Source: Euprymna scolopes (lineage: Eukaryota > Mollusca > Cephalopoda > Sepiida > Sepiolidae). Taken from it: a stretch of 26,102 bases of DNA. Shown piece after piece: positions 22,812-26,102 of this stretch (positions are counted from its first letter, which is position 1; the number at the start of each line of letters is the position of its first letter). Position numbers and translations under genes: made by a program. Below the pieces are notes generated by a model. The model worked only from the letters and a program-made list of their open reading frames with translations, was not told the origin of the DNA and searched no databases. The stretch spans positions 17,572,208-17,598,309 of the forward strand of contig CM044495.1 of the NCBI GenBank assembly GCA_024364805.1, written 5' to 3'.

Positions 22812-22927
22812 ATTTATTTATTTTTTTTTTTTGTAGTGCTTGAAATGTTCCTATAATTTTACCAAAGTTGTGGAAGCTGCTAATAAAACACTGATTTCCA
22901 AAGGTTCTCCAAAAAAGGCAACAAAAG
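1619..22927 (+). CDS. STK11IP: STK11IP (LIP1) homolog, partial, seven internal exons
   Basis: Seven spliced exons (1619-1708, 4793-4834, 5185-5422, 12969-13451, 16338-16594, 17027-17104, 22837-22927) give 1279 coding bases, about 426 residues. Each has AG before it and GT after it, and phases match at all six junctions. The product follows the order of vertebrate STK11IP as I recall it: LRR cap (1-44), basic serine-rich stretch (about 89-115), NWLQ motif (149-152), acidic linker (about 160-284), PH-like beta-rich segment (about 300-395) and CLKC (397-400), the first half of a Cys pair motif. Vertebrate STK11IP is near 1,100 residues, so both ends are missing here. The family binds the kinase LKB1 (STK11); published work also places it at lysosomes as an mTORC1 substrate that affects V-ATPase and autophagy. 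The match is by eye and memory, but several separate motifs agree in order. Confidence 0.87.
2203..2372 (-). repeat. tRNA-like SINE-type repeat, copy 1
   Basis: Read on the minus strand, this matches 8061-8279 over most of its length, including the shared lead-in (cagtcggttaaaatag in the other copy). A tRNA-like part has the A-box region TTAGTACAG and the B-box-like TTCGATTCTC. A block equivalent to about 18 bases between the boxes is missing relative to copy 2. The outer ends were set by where the two copies stop matching. Confidence 0.6.
3415..4078 (-). mobile_element. Helitron-like element, reverse strand, 664 bases
   Basis: On the minus strand it starts TCTTTATATAAAAAAGACAC and ends with CCCGGGCAACGTCGGG, a hairpin-capable end, then CTCCCAGCAAG. 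The usual terminal CTAG has drifted to CAAG. The internal sequence has no Rep/helicase reading frame, so the copy is non-autonomous. The short open frame at 3502-3684 is inside it and is not a gene. Confidence 0.55.
4793..4834 (+). CDS. STK11IP: STK11IP exon B: LLDGK microexon-like cap
   Basis: A 42-base exon (14 codons, phase 0/0) encoding ILLDGKSLTYSELK, flanked by tttcag and gtaaga. Vertebrate STK11IP has FLLDGKVLSLTDF at the same place. It is too short for ordinary ORF scans and was found by looking between exons A and C. Confidence 0.85.
4835..5184 (+). other. STK11IP intron, 350 bases
   Basis: A short AT-rich intron between exons B and C. Its last 90 bases are almost all T with scattered A and G, a long polypyrimidine tract. 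The short open frames across it are caused by this T-rich stretch. No mobile element was seen. Confidence 0.8.
5185..5422 (+). CDS. STK11IP: STK11IP exon C: basic, serine-rich linker
   Basis: 238 bases, entering in phase 0 and leaving in phase 1. The acceptor is tttcag after a long T-rich tract and the donor is gtaatt. It encodes AIQRNKITKSASFYFRP and then a basic patch with KKKRSQCKKSF and several R-x-x-S sites. The human protein also has a basic stretch (VKSRVRVRRASIS) at this point, which suggests a conserved phospho-regulated linker; no specific phosphosite is claimed. The split codon A|CA (Thr) joins exon D in frame. Reading past the donor meets a stop about 80 bases later, so splicing is needed. 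Confidence 0.82.
6543..6790. mobile_element. Tc1/mariner-type MITE with TA duplication
   Basis: The terminal inverted repeat CAGGGTGACC / GGTCACCCTG is flanked by TA on both sides (6541-6542 and 6791-6792). The body is 248 bases with no coding sequence. Near the right end there is an unbroken T run of roughly 40 bases (about 6735-6776), far longer than a normal tail. Non-autonomous; likely mobilised by a Tc1/mariner transposase. Confidence 0.75.
7222..7317 (+). mobile_element. Miniature Helitron, 96 bases
   Basis: It starts TCTATATATATAAAAGCC and ends CCCGAGCAACGCCGGG then TAGCCCTGCTAG followed by T. It therefore has both Helitron termini, including the 3' hairpin (CCCG/CGGG), with almost nothing between. 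The 5' end is nearly identical to that of 23801-24416, so both belong to one family. Confidence 0.65.
7949..8060 (+). mobile_element. Possible Helitron-like 5' end
   Basis: The sequence tctaacatataaaaggctgc, followed by tgtctatctgtctcc, recalls the 5' ends of the other Helitron-like copies (TC, then a TATAAAAG core, then a T/G-rich tract). No matching CTAG end could be assigned; the tRNA-like repeat follows directly. This may be the lead-in of that repeat instead. Confidence 0.3.
8061..8279 (+). repeat. tRNA-like SINE-type repeat, copy 2
   Basis: The plus-strand counterpart of 2203-2372. It carries a clear RNA polymerase III A box (TGGTACAGTGG at about 8186-8196) and a weaker B box (TAGATTCTATC at about 8233-8243). 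A head of about 120 bases upstream of the tRNA-like part is conserved between both copies, so the mobile unit is larger than the tRNA part alone. Confidence 0.6.
8644..8743 (+). repeat. 100-base direct repeat, copy 1
   Basis: This matches 9826-9925 with only about nine differences, for example the shared block ccaggaatcctgataag. The copies lie 1.2 kb apart in the same direction. No coding sense was found; they may be ends of one larger element or two copies of a short repeat. Confidence 0.7.
9493..9596 (+). repeat. Multi-hairpin cassette, possible structured RNA or SINE head
   Basis: A 104-base block. TGAGAG (9493-9498) pairs with CTCTCA (9591-9596). Enclosed are GCAGG/CCTGC (9498-9502 with 9509-9513), CTCCT/AGGAG (9514-9518 with 9525-9529), GAATGC/GCATTC (9553-9558 with 9566-9571) and GGTA/TACC (9578-9581 with 9587-9590). 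A short A run follows at 9600-9608. The region stands out from the AT-rich surroundings. I do not recognise the family. Confidence 0.5.
9826..9925 (+). repeat. 100-base direct repeat, copy 2
   Basis: The second copy of the block at 8644-8743. Its last few bases (ttttactg) coincide with the left end of the foldback element that follows, so the two units abut or overlap there. Confidence 0.7.
9917..10345. mobile_element. Foldback element with long inverted repeats
   Basis: The two arms (about 9917-10097 and 10165-10345) are imperfect inverted copies. Outer ends pair TTTTACTGAAAAT with ATTTTCAGTTAAAA; inner blocks pair TTGTTTCCACC with GGTGGAAACAA and GATATTAAGCAAT with ATTGCTTAATATT. The 65-base centre is less AT-rich (for example aagatggccacctc). 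There is no coding sequence. It looks like a non-autonomous DNA transposon of the foldback/MITE type. One arm is found again at 22229-22320. Confidence 0.7.
10556..10580. repeat. (TA)n microsatellite
   Basis: A pure TA dinucleotide run just upstream of the palindrome at 10616-10678. Confidence 0.9.
10616..10678. repeat. 63-base near-perfect palindrome
   Basis: The arms tattttgttgttttttaacg and cgttaaaaacaacaaaata meet at GTACACGTGTAC, a perfect 12-base palindrome, leaving no loop. Only a few mismatches occur over arms of about 31 bases. A second smaller hairpin follows at about 10745-10785 (ctgcttt / aaagcag). These may be the centre of a foldback element or a recent snap-back duplication. 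Confidence 0.8.
12040..12125 (-). repeat. tRNA-like sequence (pseudo-tRNA or SINE head), reverse strand
   Basis: On the minus strand: TCCCATAGCTCAATGATCAG at the 5' side with an A-box-like TAGCTCAATGA, then GTTCAATTCCC, a good B/T-loop box, and a 3' end TTGGGA that can pair with TCCCA. This is a tRNA-sized unit. The anticodon arm does not fold cleanly, so it is called tRNA-derived and not a working gene. Confidence 0.5.
12308..12738 (+). mobile_element. Helitron-like element, 431 bases
   Basis: It starts TCTATAATATAAATCTTGCC after an A and ends CACCCAGGCTAG before a T, fitting insertion between A and T. It is homologous along its length to 25064-25513 (shared blocks: gacgacaaatatcgaaaaat, attccttcaccctcaactg). 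The short open frames inside are shared by chance with the other copy and do not encode Rep/helicase. A (TA)n run directly follows. Confidence 0.65.
12739..12774. repeat. (TA)n microsatellite at Helitron 3' end
   Basis: TA repeats begin exactly after the terminal CTAG. This suggests that the element inserted into, or seeded, a TA tract. Confidence 0.9.
12969..13451 (+). CDS. STK11IP: STK11IP exon D: NWLQ motif and acidic linker
   Basis: The largest exon, 483 bases, phase 1/1, between tttcag and gtaagg. Its first part, SIREIEQLREFHGDNWLQQY, parallels the vertebrate segment with RERFGRNWLQYRSHLE, the strongest local match in the gene. The rest is rich in Glu, Asp, Asn and Ser, probably disordered, like the Glu-rich linker of the human protein. 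A 27-base unit is duplicated in tandem at 13217-13270. The open frame extends upstream into the intron, but those residues are hydrophobic intron sequence and were left out. Confidence 0.87.
13217..13270 (+). repeat. In-frame 27-base tandem duplication in exon D
   Basis: Two successive units encode PFLENNNKE and PSLENNNKR. They differ at about five bases. The repeat adds nine residues to the acidic linker. Confidence 0.8.
14219..15345. mobile_element. Composite repeat with inverted and direct ends, Penelope-like
   Basis: The left side has block I (14219-14285) and block D (14313-14422). The right side has block I inverted (15144-15217) and block D in the same direction (15222-15345). The D blocks share caatataaatttcaaacaaa and the neighbouring sequence almost base for base. 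Between them, 14560-14900 is less AT-rich, with no recognised product. Mixed direct and inverted ends are usual in Penelope-like elements, but no reverse transcriptase is visible here, so the family is a guess. Confidence 0.5.
15444..15489. repeat. (TG)n(TA)n(TG)n microsatellite
   Basis: A compound dinucleotide run, tgtgtgtg then tatatata then gtgtgtgt, between two repeat ends. Confidence 0.9.
15497..15607 (+). repeat. Penelope-like end, plus-strand copy 1
   Basis: Contains aaagccaaaacaagtagag, then an AT-rich stretch and tcaattcataacagaatctt. The core ccaaaacaa is shared with 15894-16000 and, on the other strand, with the D blocks at 14313-14422 and 15222-15345. The shared order of motifs points to one repeat family in both directions. 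Confidence 0.4.
15607..15725 (+). repeat. Polypyrimidine tract, about 120 bases
   Basis: Almost only T and C on the plus strand, with units such as ttcctttttcc. Such tracts can adopt triplex (H-DNA) structure. The open frame reading Phe-rich across it is not a gene. Confidence 0.85.
15894..16000 (+). repeat. Penelope-like end, plus-strand copy 2
   Basis: Has ttttaaagaccaaaacaagt, an AT-rich stretch and aattactgaagactttta. It is similar in layout to 15497-15607, about 400 bases upstream. Confidence 0.4.
16338..16594 (+). CDS. STK11IP: STK11IP exon E: PH-like segment
   Basis: 257 bases, phase 1 in and phase 0 out, acceptor tttcag and donor gtaagt. It starts with the split codon G|GT. It encodes an alternating beta-like segment: EIFVSSNERFLIEKDLQGC, LDRLDMKCVTYMSV, then MVVKLKFNYVKQDRRERTY. 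The vertebrate protein has VTSAHLFEVELQ, LERLELQSLEAAEI and LSLRFSYICPDRQLRRYLVL in the same order. This is the family's PH-like region. The segment leads directly into exon F. Confidence 0.86.
16595..17026 (+). other. STK11IP intron, 432 bases
   Basis: A short AT-rich intron between exons E and F with a T-rich 3' tract. No repeat was recognised in it. Confidence 0.8.
17027..17104 (+). CDS. STK11IP: STK11IP exon F: end helix of PH-like segment
   Basis: Twenty-six codons, phase 0/0, acceptor ttttag after a T-rich tract and donor gttagt. The peptide ELEKIIMPFLEEHQLKVNAK continues as DVFHLM. It matches the vertebrate helix VQELLAVLTPV and the following residues up to the Cys motif. The intron before it is only 432 bases, the second shortest in the window. 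Confidence 0.84.
17788..18333 (-). mobile_element. Internally deleted mariner with transposase C-terminus
   Basis: Both ends carry inverted copies of a terminal repeat: tgcattcaataagtttccag on the left, and ctagaaacttattgaatgta on the right, each next to TA. On the minus strand, the transposase C-terminus reads TVPHPPYSLNIAARNFWLFP, a stop, then RYETVEMKEAVMRIIDMFTQ and finally AVRDYFEGD with a normal stop. Mariner family members have HPPYSPDLAPCDFWLFP here; the catalytic-region Asp residues are replaced by Asn (SLN for SPD, and RNFWLFP for CDFWLFP). At about 546 bases versus about 1.3 kb for a full mariner, the N-terminal half is gone. Plainly inactive. Confidence 0.85.
18647..18961. repeat. 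Large inverted repeat with hammerhead-like cores (Penelope-like end)
   Basis: The two arms, roughly 135 bases each, pair from the outside (ggaatccattgagatgag with the complement of ctcatctcaataatgaattcc) through an inner block (caactattcctctggccttc against gaaggccagagaaatagttg). About 40 bases separate them. Each arm carries CTGACGA, a short GGCC hairpin and GAAAC or a one-base variant. The same block occurs again, direct to the right arm, at 19196-19345. This layout resembles Penelope-like element termini. Confidence 0.6.
19060..19190 (+). repeat. tRNA-derived SINE-type insert
   Basis: The A box TGGCGCAGTGG (about 19074-19084) and B box GGTTTCAGTCC (about 19134-19144) lie at about tRNA spacing, slightly wide. 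The unit sits between two direct copies of the Penelope-like end. It is probably a SINE head and not a functional tRNA, because no acceptor stem closes it. Confidence 0.5.
19196..19380 (+). repeat. Penelope-like end, third copy, followed by T run
   Basis: A direct copy of the right arm of the inverted repeat: aattgctgagaatgcagtta, then cacctgatgaaggccagagg, then ggccgaaacgttgtgaaaca. It contains CTGATGA (19267-19273), hairpin GGCCA/TGGCC (19275-19279 with 19290-19294) and GAAAC (19295-19299). It ends in aataaataaa and a T run of nearly 30 bases. Confidence 0.55.
20112..20143. repeat. (TG)n microsatellite
   Basis: A TG dinucleotide run interrupted once by tatacatg, in an otherwise plain intron stretch. 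Confidence 0.9.
20231..22060 (-). mobile_element. LINE (CR1/Jockey-like clade), 5'-truncated, degraded
   Basis: Read on the minus strand from 22060 down. The N-terminal part of the reverse transcriptase region has FSKATGPEGIPIIVLKKLQP and KTSSVCPVFKNSGDHSSPS. Next come DISKAFESVWHKDLLQK, then LGPTLFLISINDLP, then the catalytic box as YADN in place of YADD. The tail has FFLRTARLWNSLPFPCFPAD and FKSNINKFL, typical of these LINEs. Frames shift several times between these blocks. The T run at about 20231-20251 (plus strand) is the poly-A tail, so the 3' end is intact while the endonuclease part is missing. About 1.8 kb versus the usual 4-6 kb; dead copy. Confidence 0.85.
22229..22320. repeat. Single arm of the foldback element
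   Basis: Shares tttaaattttc and the neighbouring order (atactgaaaacgaatatcac, then tagttttctggatt, then ccttatgtt) with the left arm at 10016-10110. Only one arm is present, so it may be a solo end left by deletion. Confidence 0.55.
22752..22832. repeat. (TA)n plus T run just before exon G
   Basis: A tatc/ta repeat of about 50 bases and a T-rich tract end only a few bases before the exon G acceptor (AG at 22835-22836). The T run serves as the polypyrimidine tract. Confidence 0.85.
22837..22927 (+). CDS. STK11IP: STK11IP exon G: first CxxC of zinc-ribbon-like motif
   Basis: 91 bases entering in phase 0 and leaving in phase 1. The acceptor gtag follows a (TA)n tract and a T run, and the donor gtttgg is weak. 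The peptide starts CLKCSYNFTKVVEAANKT; vertebrate STK11IP has FQCLRCGHEF here and CPNCGSDHV later. The second CxxC must lie in the next exon, beyond this window. If the weak donor were skipped, the frame would read about nine more codons to a stop and give a truncated protein; this seems less likely. Confidence 0.8.
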
Positions 22928-23046
22928 GTTTGGAACTGTTTGCATTTGTTTCATAAAAATATCAAATTGTATTGACCATTTCACTTTTATTTTTAATTAT
23001 CCATTCAAAACAATTCCATTTAAAAAAGTTTTTTTTTTTTACTTAT

Positions 23047-23611
23047 TCTATTATATAAAAGCAAAATGGTGTGAGCGTTTGTATGTCCATGAAAGCCTAT
23101 TTTCGTTCCGGTCGTGCGTCAGTTAGATTCCAGGAGATGTTTCCTTATACTTCCTATATCGTAATATTTCAGATTTGCAGACAAGCATTGTCTTTTTTTT
23201 AAAACTCCAAAAAAAAAATTCCCTTGTTTTGAGTGTTTGTCTTTCTCGTATAAATAAAGCAAAACTTATCGAAGCAAACATAAGTGCCTCCTGGCCTGGA
23301 ACATTTTGAAGTCAATTAGGTTTGATCAATGTAGCGGAAACCCTTCATATCAGACAATTTCTATTTATTTGGATACTGCCCAGAGTTCCACCTTTTCCCC
23401 AACATCGTGGGAAAACAAACAAACAAATAAATAAATAAAATGGCAGGAAGCTTAACTGGCCTCCGGCCAGATTTAAAAGCAACGATCATTTCTGCGCGTG
23501 CGTGATTCTTAATTACCAACTCATTCATTTAACTATCCGCTATGGCGTAATGGTTAGTGAGAAGGCCTAATTACCCTGTTTTTAGAGTTCAATCCCACCT
23601 CTCTGCCTCTA

Positions 23612-23645
<34 letters not shown>

Positions 23646-23800
23646 CATCTTTCGTCACCCGGGCAAAAGTTAATTACCAACTCTTTTTTTTTTTTTCACT
23701 TTTCCTTTCTTTTCACTTTCGCGGTATGGGTTTGAGCCTGCCTACTAGCATTTTCTTTTTTTTTTTTTTATGCCTCCAAACACCTGGGCACACCGGCTAG
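23047..23800 (+). mobile_element. Helitron-like element 1 of tandem trio, with SINE inside
   Basis: It starts TCTATTATATAAAAGCAAAA and ends CACCTGGGCACACCGGCTAG. The 3' hairpin is partly lost. A tRNA-derived insert with flanking direct repeats lies at 23509-23683. No Rep/helicase frame. Confidence 0.6.
23509..23683 (+). repeat. SINE-type insert with 14-base target duplications
   Basis: The direct repeats TTAATTACCAACTC at 23509-23522 and 23670-23683 enclose a tRNA-like unit with A box ATGGCGTAATGG and B box AGTTCAATCCC. A T run of over 40 bases follows, then a short GC-containing piece (cgtcacccgggc). The flanking repeats show retrotransposition by a LINE enzyme. Confidence 0.6.
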
Positions 23801-24416
23801 TCTATATATATAAAAGCGAAAATGTATGTGTGTATGTATGTATGCTTTTCCTCGATGTCCACAAAAGGCTCCTTTCAGAGAAACGCTTGTTCAGTTCACA
23901 ACTTAAAACTTTTTATATCATCTATAAATTGTAATATCTCAGAGTTATCCACGGAGCTCGCCTGTCTATTTAATTTTATTGACCTTCCAACTTTAATTAT
24001 TCGACATTTCCCGCATTGGCACGCGTTACATTCAGTTTTCGGTATAAAAAAAAGCGAAACTCGACTCTAATCACAGGCCGAAAGCCAGTTGTCTCAAGAG
24101 AGCTAAGTAACATTTGTTCAATGTCGACTTCGTCATATCAGACTGTAGCTTTCATTTCGCACCTCCTAATAAACAGGGAGCGGGTTTTTAAAAACAAACA
24201 AACCGATTTATTTACCTCATTCAAAACTGTCCCGCACAAAATCGTAACTGCTGGACACCTATCGCCATCACGTCAATCAAAAACGTGCACCTGTTTTTTT
24301 TAACACTTTACTATTTTCCAGCTGCGCGTCGTGAAGGCTTCGTTTTTTTTTTCACATTTTCGGTTTTTTCACATACCCCGAAAAACACCCGGGTAACGCC
24401 GGGTACCCCTCGCTAG
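23801..24416 (+). mobile_element. Helitron-like element 2 of tandem trio, 616 bases
   Basis: It starts TCTATATATATAAAAGCGAA, immediately after the CTAG of element 1, and ends CCCGGGTAACGCCGGG then TACCCCTCGCTAG followed by T. It is the best-preserved pair of ends in the window, with the 3' hairpin CCCGG/CCGGG about 11 bases before CTAG. The 5' end matches the 96-base copy at 7222. Confidence 0.7.
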
Positions 24417-24834
24417 TCGTCTGTTTTTGTGTTTGTGTCCGCTAAAAAATTTTGTCATCTGCATCGTACAGGCATGAATGCAGTATTGTTAGAAGAGTGA
24501 TCATAATATCGAAAAATTGGAAAAAGTTAATTATTTTGTATAGAAATGTCATTTTGTTTGCCGCGGGAGGGGGGGGGCAAATAAAAACCTTGCTTTCAAT
24601 GCTGTTTGAAAACTGCACATGCGTGAACCGTCATTACATTCTTTGGTTTTAAATAGCAAAATTTGCGACATTCTCACGGGCCCATCGATAACACGTTTAC
24701 TTACCAACTTAAGTTATACGAGTTTGCACCCACATGCATAATTTTTTCTTTTTGCTTTCAATTTTGCTTCTGACTGATGGCACTCAAGTCTTTTTAAATG
24801 ATCGGGCAATTCTAGGACCCCCATCCCCCGCTAG
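24417..24834 (+). mobile_element. Helitron-like element 3 of tandem trio, diverged
   Basis: It starts TCGTCTGTTTTTGTGTTTGT at the base after element 2 and ends GACCCCCATCCCCCGCTAG before T. The 5' TATATAAAAG core is missing; the start resembles the inner CGTCTGTGTGTATG of the 7222 copy. The 3' hairpin is diverged (atcgggcaattctaggaccc). An eight-to-nine G run lies near 24570. Confidence 0.45.
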
Positions 24835-25063
24835 TCACATATAAGACAATATCAATTTTCTTTTGTCCTGATAATAGGAAAAAGATTAAAGTAATATTTT
24901 ATTTAAATATATAATCCATTTATTTAGATACATAATCCGTTTATTTAAATATAATGAATTTGAGAATATTTTTTATAGAATGATGAATATTTTGAAAGTT
25001 ATATGGTTTTAAAATTAATCCTATCCCGAGTATTCTTTTTGTGGTGCCCAATCAACTCTTCCA

Positions 25064-25513
25064 TCTATAATATAAATCTCACCTCTCTGTTTAAATGAAT
25101 GTATGTATGTTTATGTCTGCATAAAACTTTGGACAGAAGTGACAGATGTTCATTAGATCGGTATTGTTTTGAAGCTCAACTCTTCGGACGACAAATATCG
25201 AAAAATTGGCTAAAAACATTAATTGCTTCACCCTCAACTGGGCATGTTTCTACAAGGAATGGTTGCTTTTTTCACCGATATTTTCAAAAGTCATCCCCTC
25301 TTTTCAATTGTCTAGCCCTAATGTAAACCTTCGCCACTTCAAGTTTGGCAATGGATGCAACGGCAAAGAAGTCATGTTTTTTTTGTTTTTTTTTTTATTT
25401 TCTTTTCCTCCTTCATGGTACGGCTTTCAGCATGCCTGCCCACTACCACTTAAAAAAAATTTTTTTTTGCTGAACACACACCTCCAAACGCCCGGGCAAC
25501 GCCGGGCACCCAG
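25064..25513 (+). mobile_element. Helitron-like element, sister of 12308-12738
   Basis: It starts TCTATAATATAAATCTCACC after an A and ends GCCCGGGCAACGCCGGG then CACCCAGTC. The hairpin is intact but CTAG is lost. It is homologous throughout to 12308-12738, which has CTAG but has lost the hairpin half. Comparing the two gives the ancestral end. Non-autonomous. Confidence 0.65.
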
Positions 25514-26102
25514 TCTTAACTATAAAAACCTAGAGTCTCTGTCTCTTGGTGGTTATGCTCGGGTCTTGCACTTGTGGTGGTCGGATGGCGTATCCAAACA
25601 CTATTCATTTGTTGTATATGCTTTCCTGCTGAATATATTTTGTTTCCACTAATTACTAAGTTATGTCTTTCTTCTGGGTCCTTACAAAATCATAATTTTC
25701 TTGAATTTTAAAAGAAACTTGTCTCCCATAGCTGCTTTAGGTTAGAAGGGCACTTTCACGATCGCTTCCATTGTTTTGCCCACAAAATTTTATTCTATCA
25801 CATATGATAGATTTAAAGTTTAAAAAATGTTTATGCTTTCATATTTTCTATTATAGATTTGGGAACACTTTTCCCCAGTAAATTTTACGTAAGAAAACAC
25901 TTATAGATTTCATGAAGATTCTTACTTTTTTTTTTTTTCTATAAGCAACACGCATAATTATTATGCCAAAAACTGTTTTAATTTATATTTCTCACCACAT
26001 TAGTTTTGTAAAGTGAAATTTTGTTTGCAACTGGAATCCTTTACAGGGTTTATTTTTTTTTTTTTTTCCAAAAGTAAAACCTTTTTTTTTTTTTTTTTTT
26101 TT

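Larger units (their letters stand above)
17105..22836 (+). other. STK11IP intron, 5.7 kb
   Basis: It carries a shortened mariner (17788-18333), an inverted-repeat Penelope-like region (18647-19345), a tRNA-derived SINE, a minus-strand LINE (20231-22060) and one foldback arm (22229-22320). I see nothing in 17105-17780, 18340-18640, 19390-20100 and 22330-22750 beyond A/T runs. Confidence 0.75.
22928..26102 (+). other. STK11IP intron (5' part), Helitron-rich
   Basis: It contains three abutting Helitron-like elements (23047-24834) and a fourth (25064-25513). 24840-25060 and 25520-26102 are AT-rich with T runs, and I see no exon in them. The intron continues beyond the window. Confidence 0.75.

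Noticed and set aside
23815-23845. CRISPR-like or satellite array from repeated atgtatgtatg
   Set aside because: Short tetranucleotide runs near Helitron 5' ends; no spaced repeats.
25099-25652. Overlapping open frames of 75 and 148 codons
   Set aside because: They lie mostly in a Helitron-like element; the similar frame in the copy at 12308-12738 reflects shared DNA and has no Rep/helicase motifs.

Overview
The window is a piece of an AT-rich animal genome. It holds the middle of one intron-rich host gene on the + strand, and nearly everything else is intron filled with old transposons. Seven exons (1619-22927) join in frame into about 426 residues that match STK11IP (LKB1-interacting protein 1, LIP1). 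The match rests on recalled vertebrate protein sequence: the end of the leucine-rich repeat region, the cap motif LLDGK, a conserved NWLQ motif, a long acidic linker, a PH-like beta-rich segment and the first CxxC of a zinc-ribbon-like motif. The N-terminal repeats lie upstream of the window and the C-terminal part lies downstream.

The organism is most likely a lophotrochozoan, and a cephalopod mollusc is my best guess. The reasons are multi-kilobase introns, very high A+T, many poly-T and (TA)n tracts, and a repeat mix of Helitrons, Penelope-like ends, mariner and CR1/Jockey-like LINE remains. This is an inference from style; no species is identified.

Layout. 1-1618: intron with a Helitron 3' end, a TIR MITE and a probable LINE 3' end. 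1619-1708: exon A. 1709-4792: intron with a tRNA-like repeat and a reverse-strand Helitron. 4793-4834: exon B. 5185-5422: exon C. 5423-12968: the largest intron, holding a mariner-type MITE, a 96-base Helitron, the second copy of the tRNA-like repeat, a 100-base direct repeat, a multi-hairpin cassette, a 430-base foldback element, a 63-base palindrome and a 431-base Helitron. 12969-13451: exon D. 13452-16337: intron with a cluster of Penelope-like ends. 16338-16594 and 17027-17104: exons E and F. 17105-22836: intron with a shrunken mariner, a large inverted repeat with hammerhead-like cores, a tRNA-derived SINE and a 1.8 kb LINE on the minus strand. 22837-22927: exon G. 22928-26102: intron with three Helitrons joined end to end and a fourth further on.

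Splice phases agree across all six internal junctions (0,0,1,1,0,0), which is strong internal support for the exon model. No second host gene, functional tRNA or rRNA, or CRISPR array was found. The most interesting non-coding signals are the multi-hairpin cassette near 9493-9596, the abutting Helitron trio at 23047-24834, and the hammerhead-like cores in the inverted repeat at 18647-18961.
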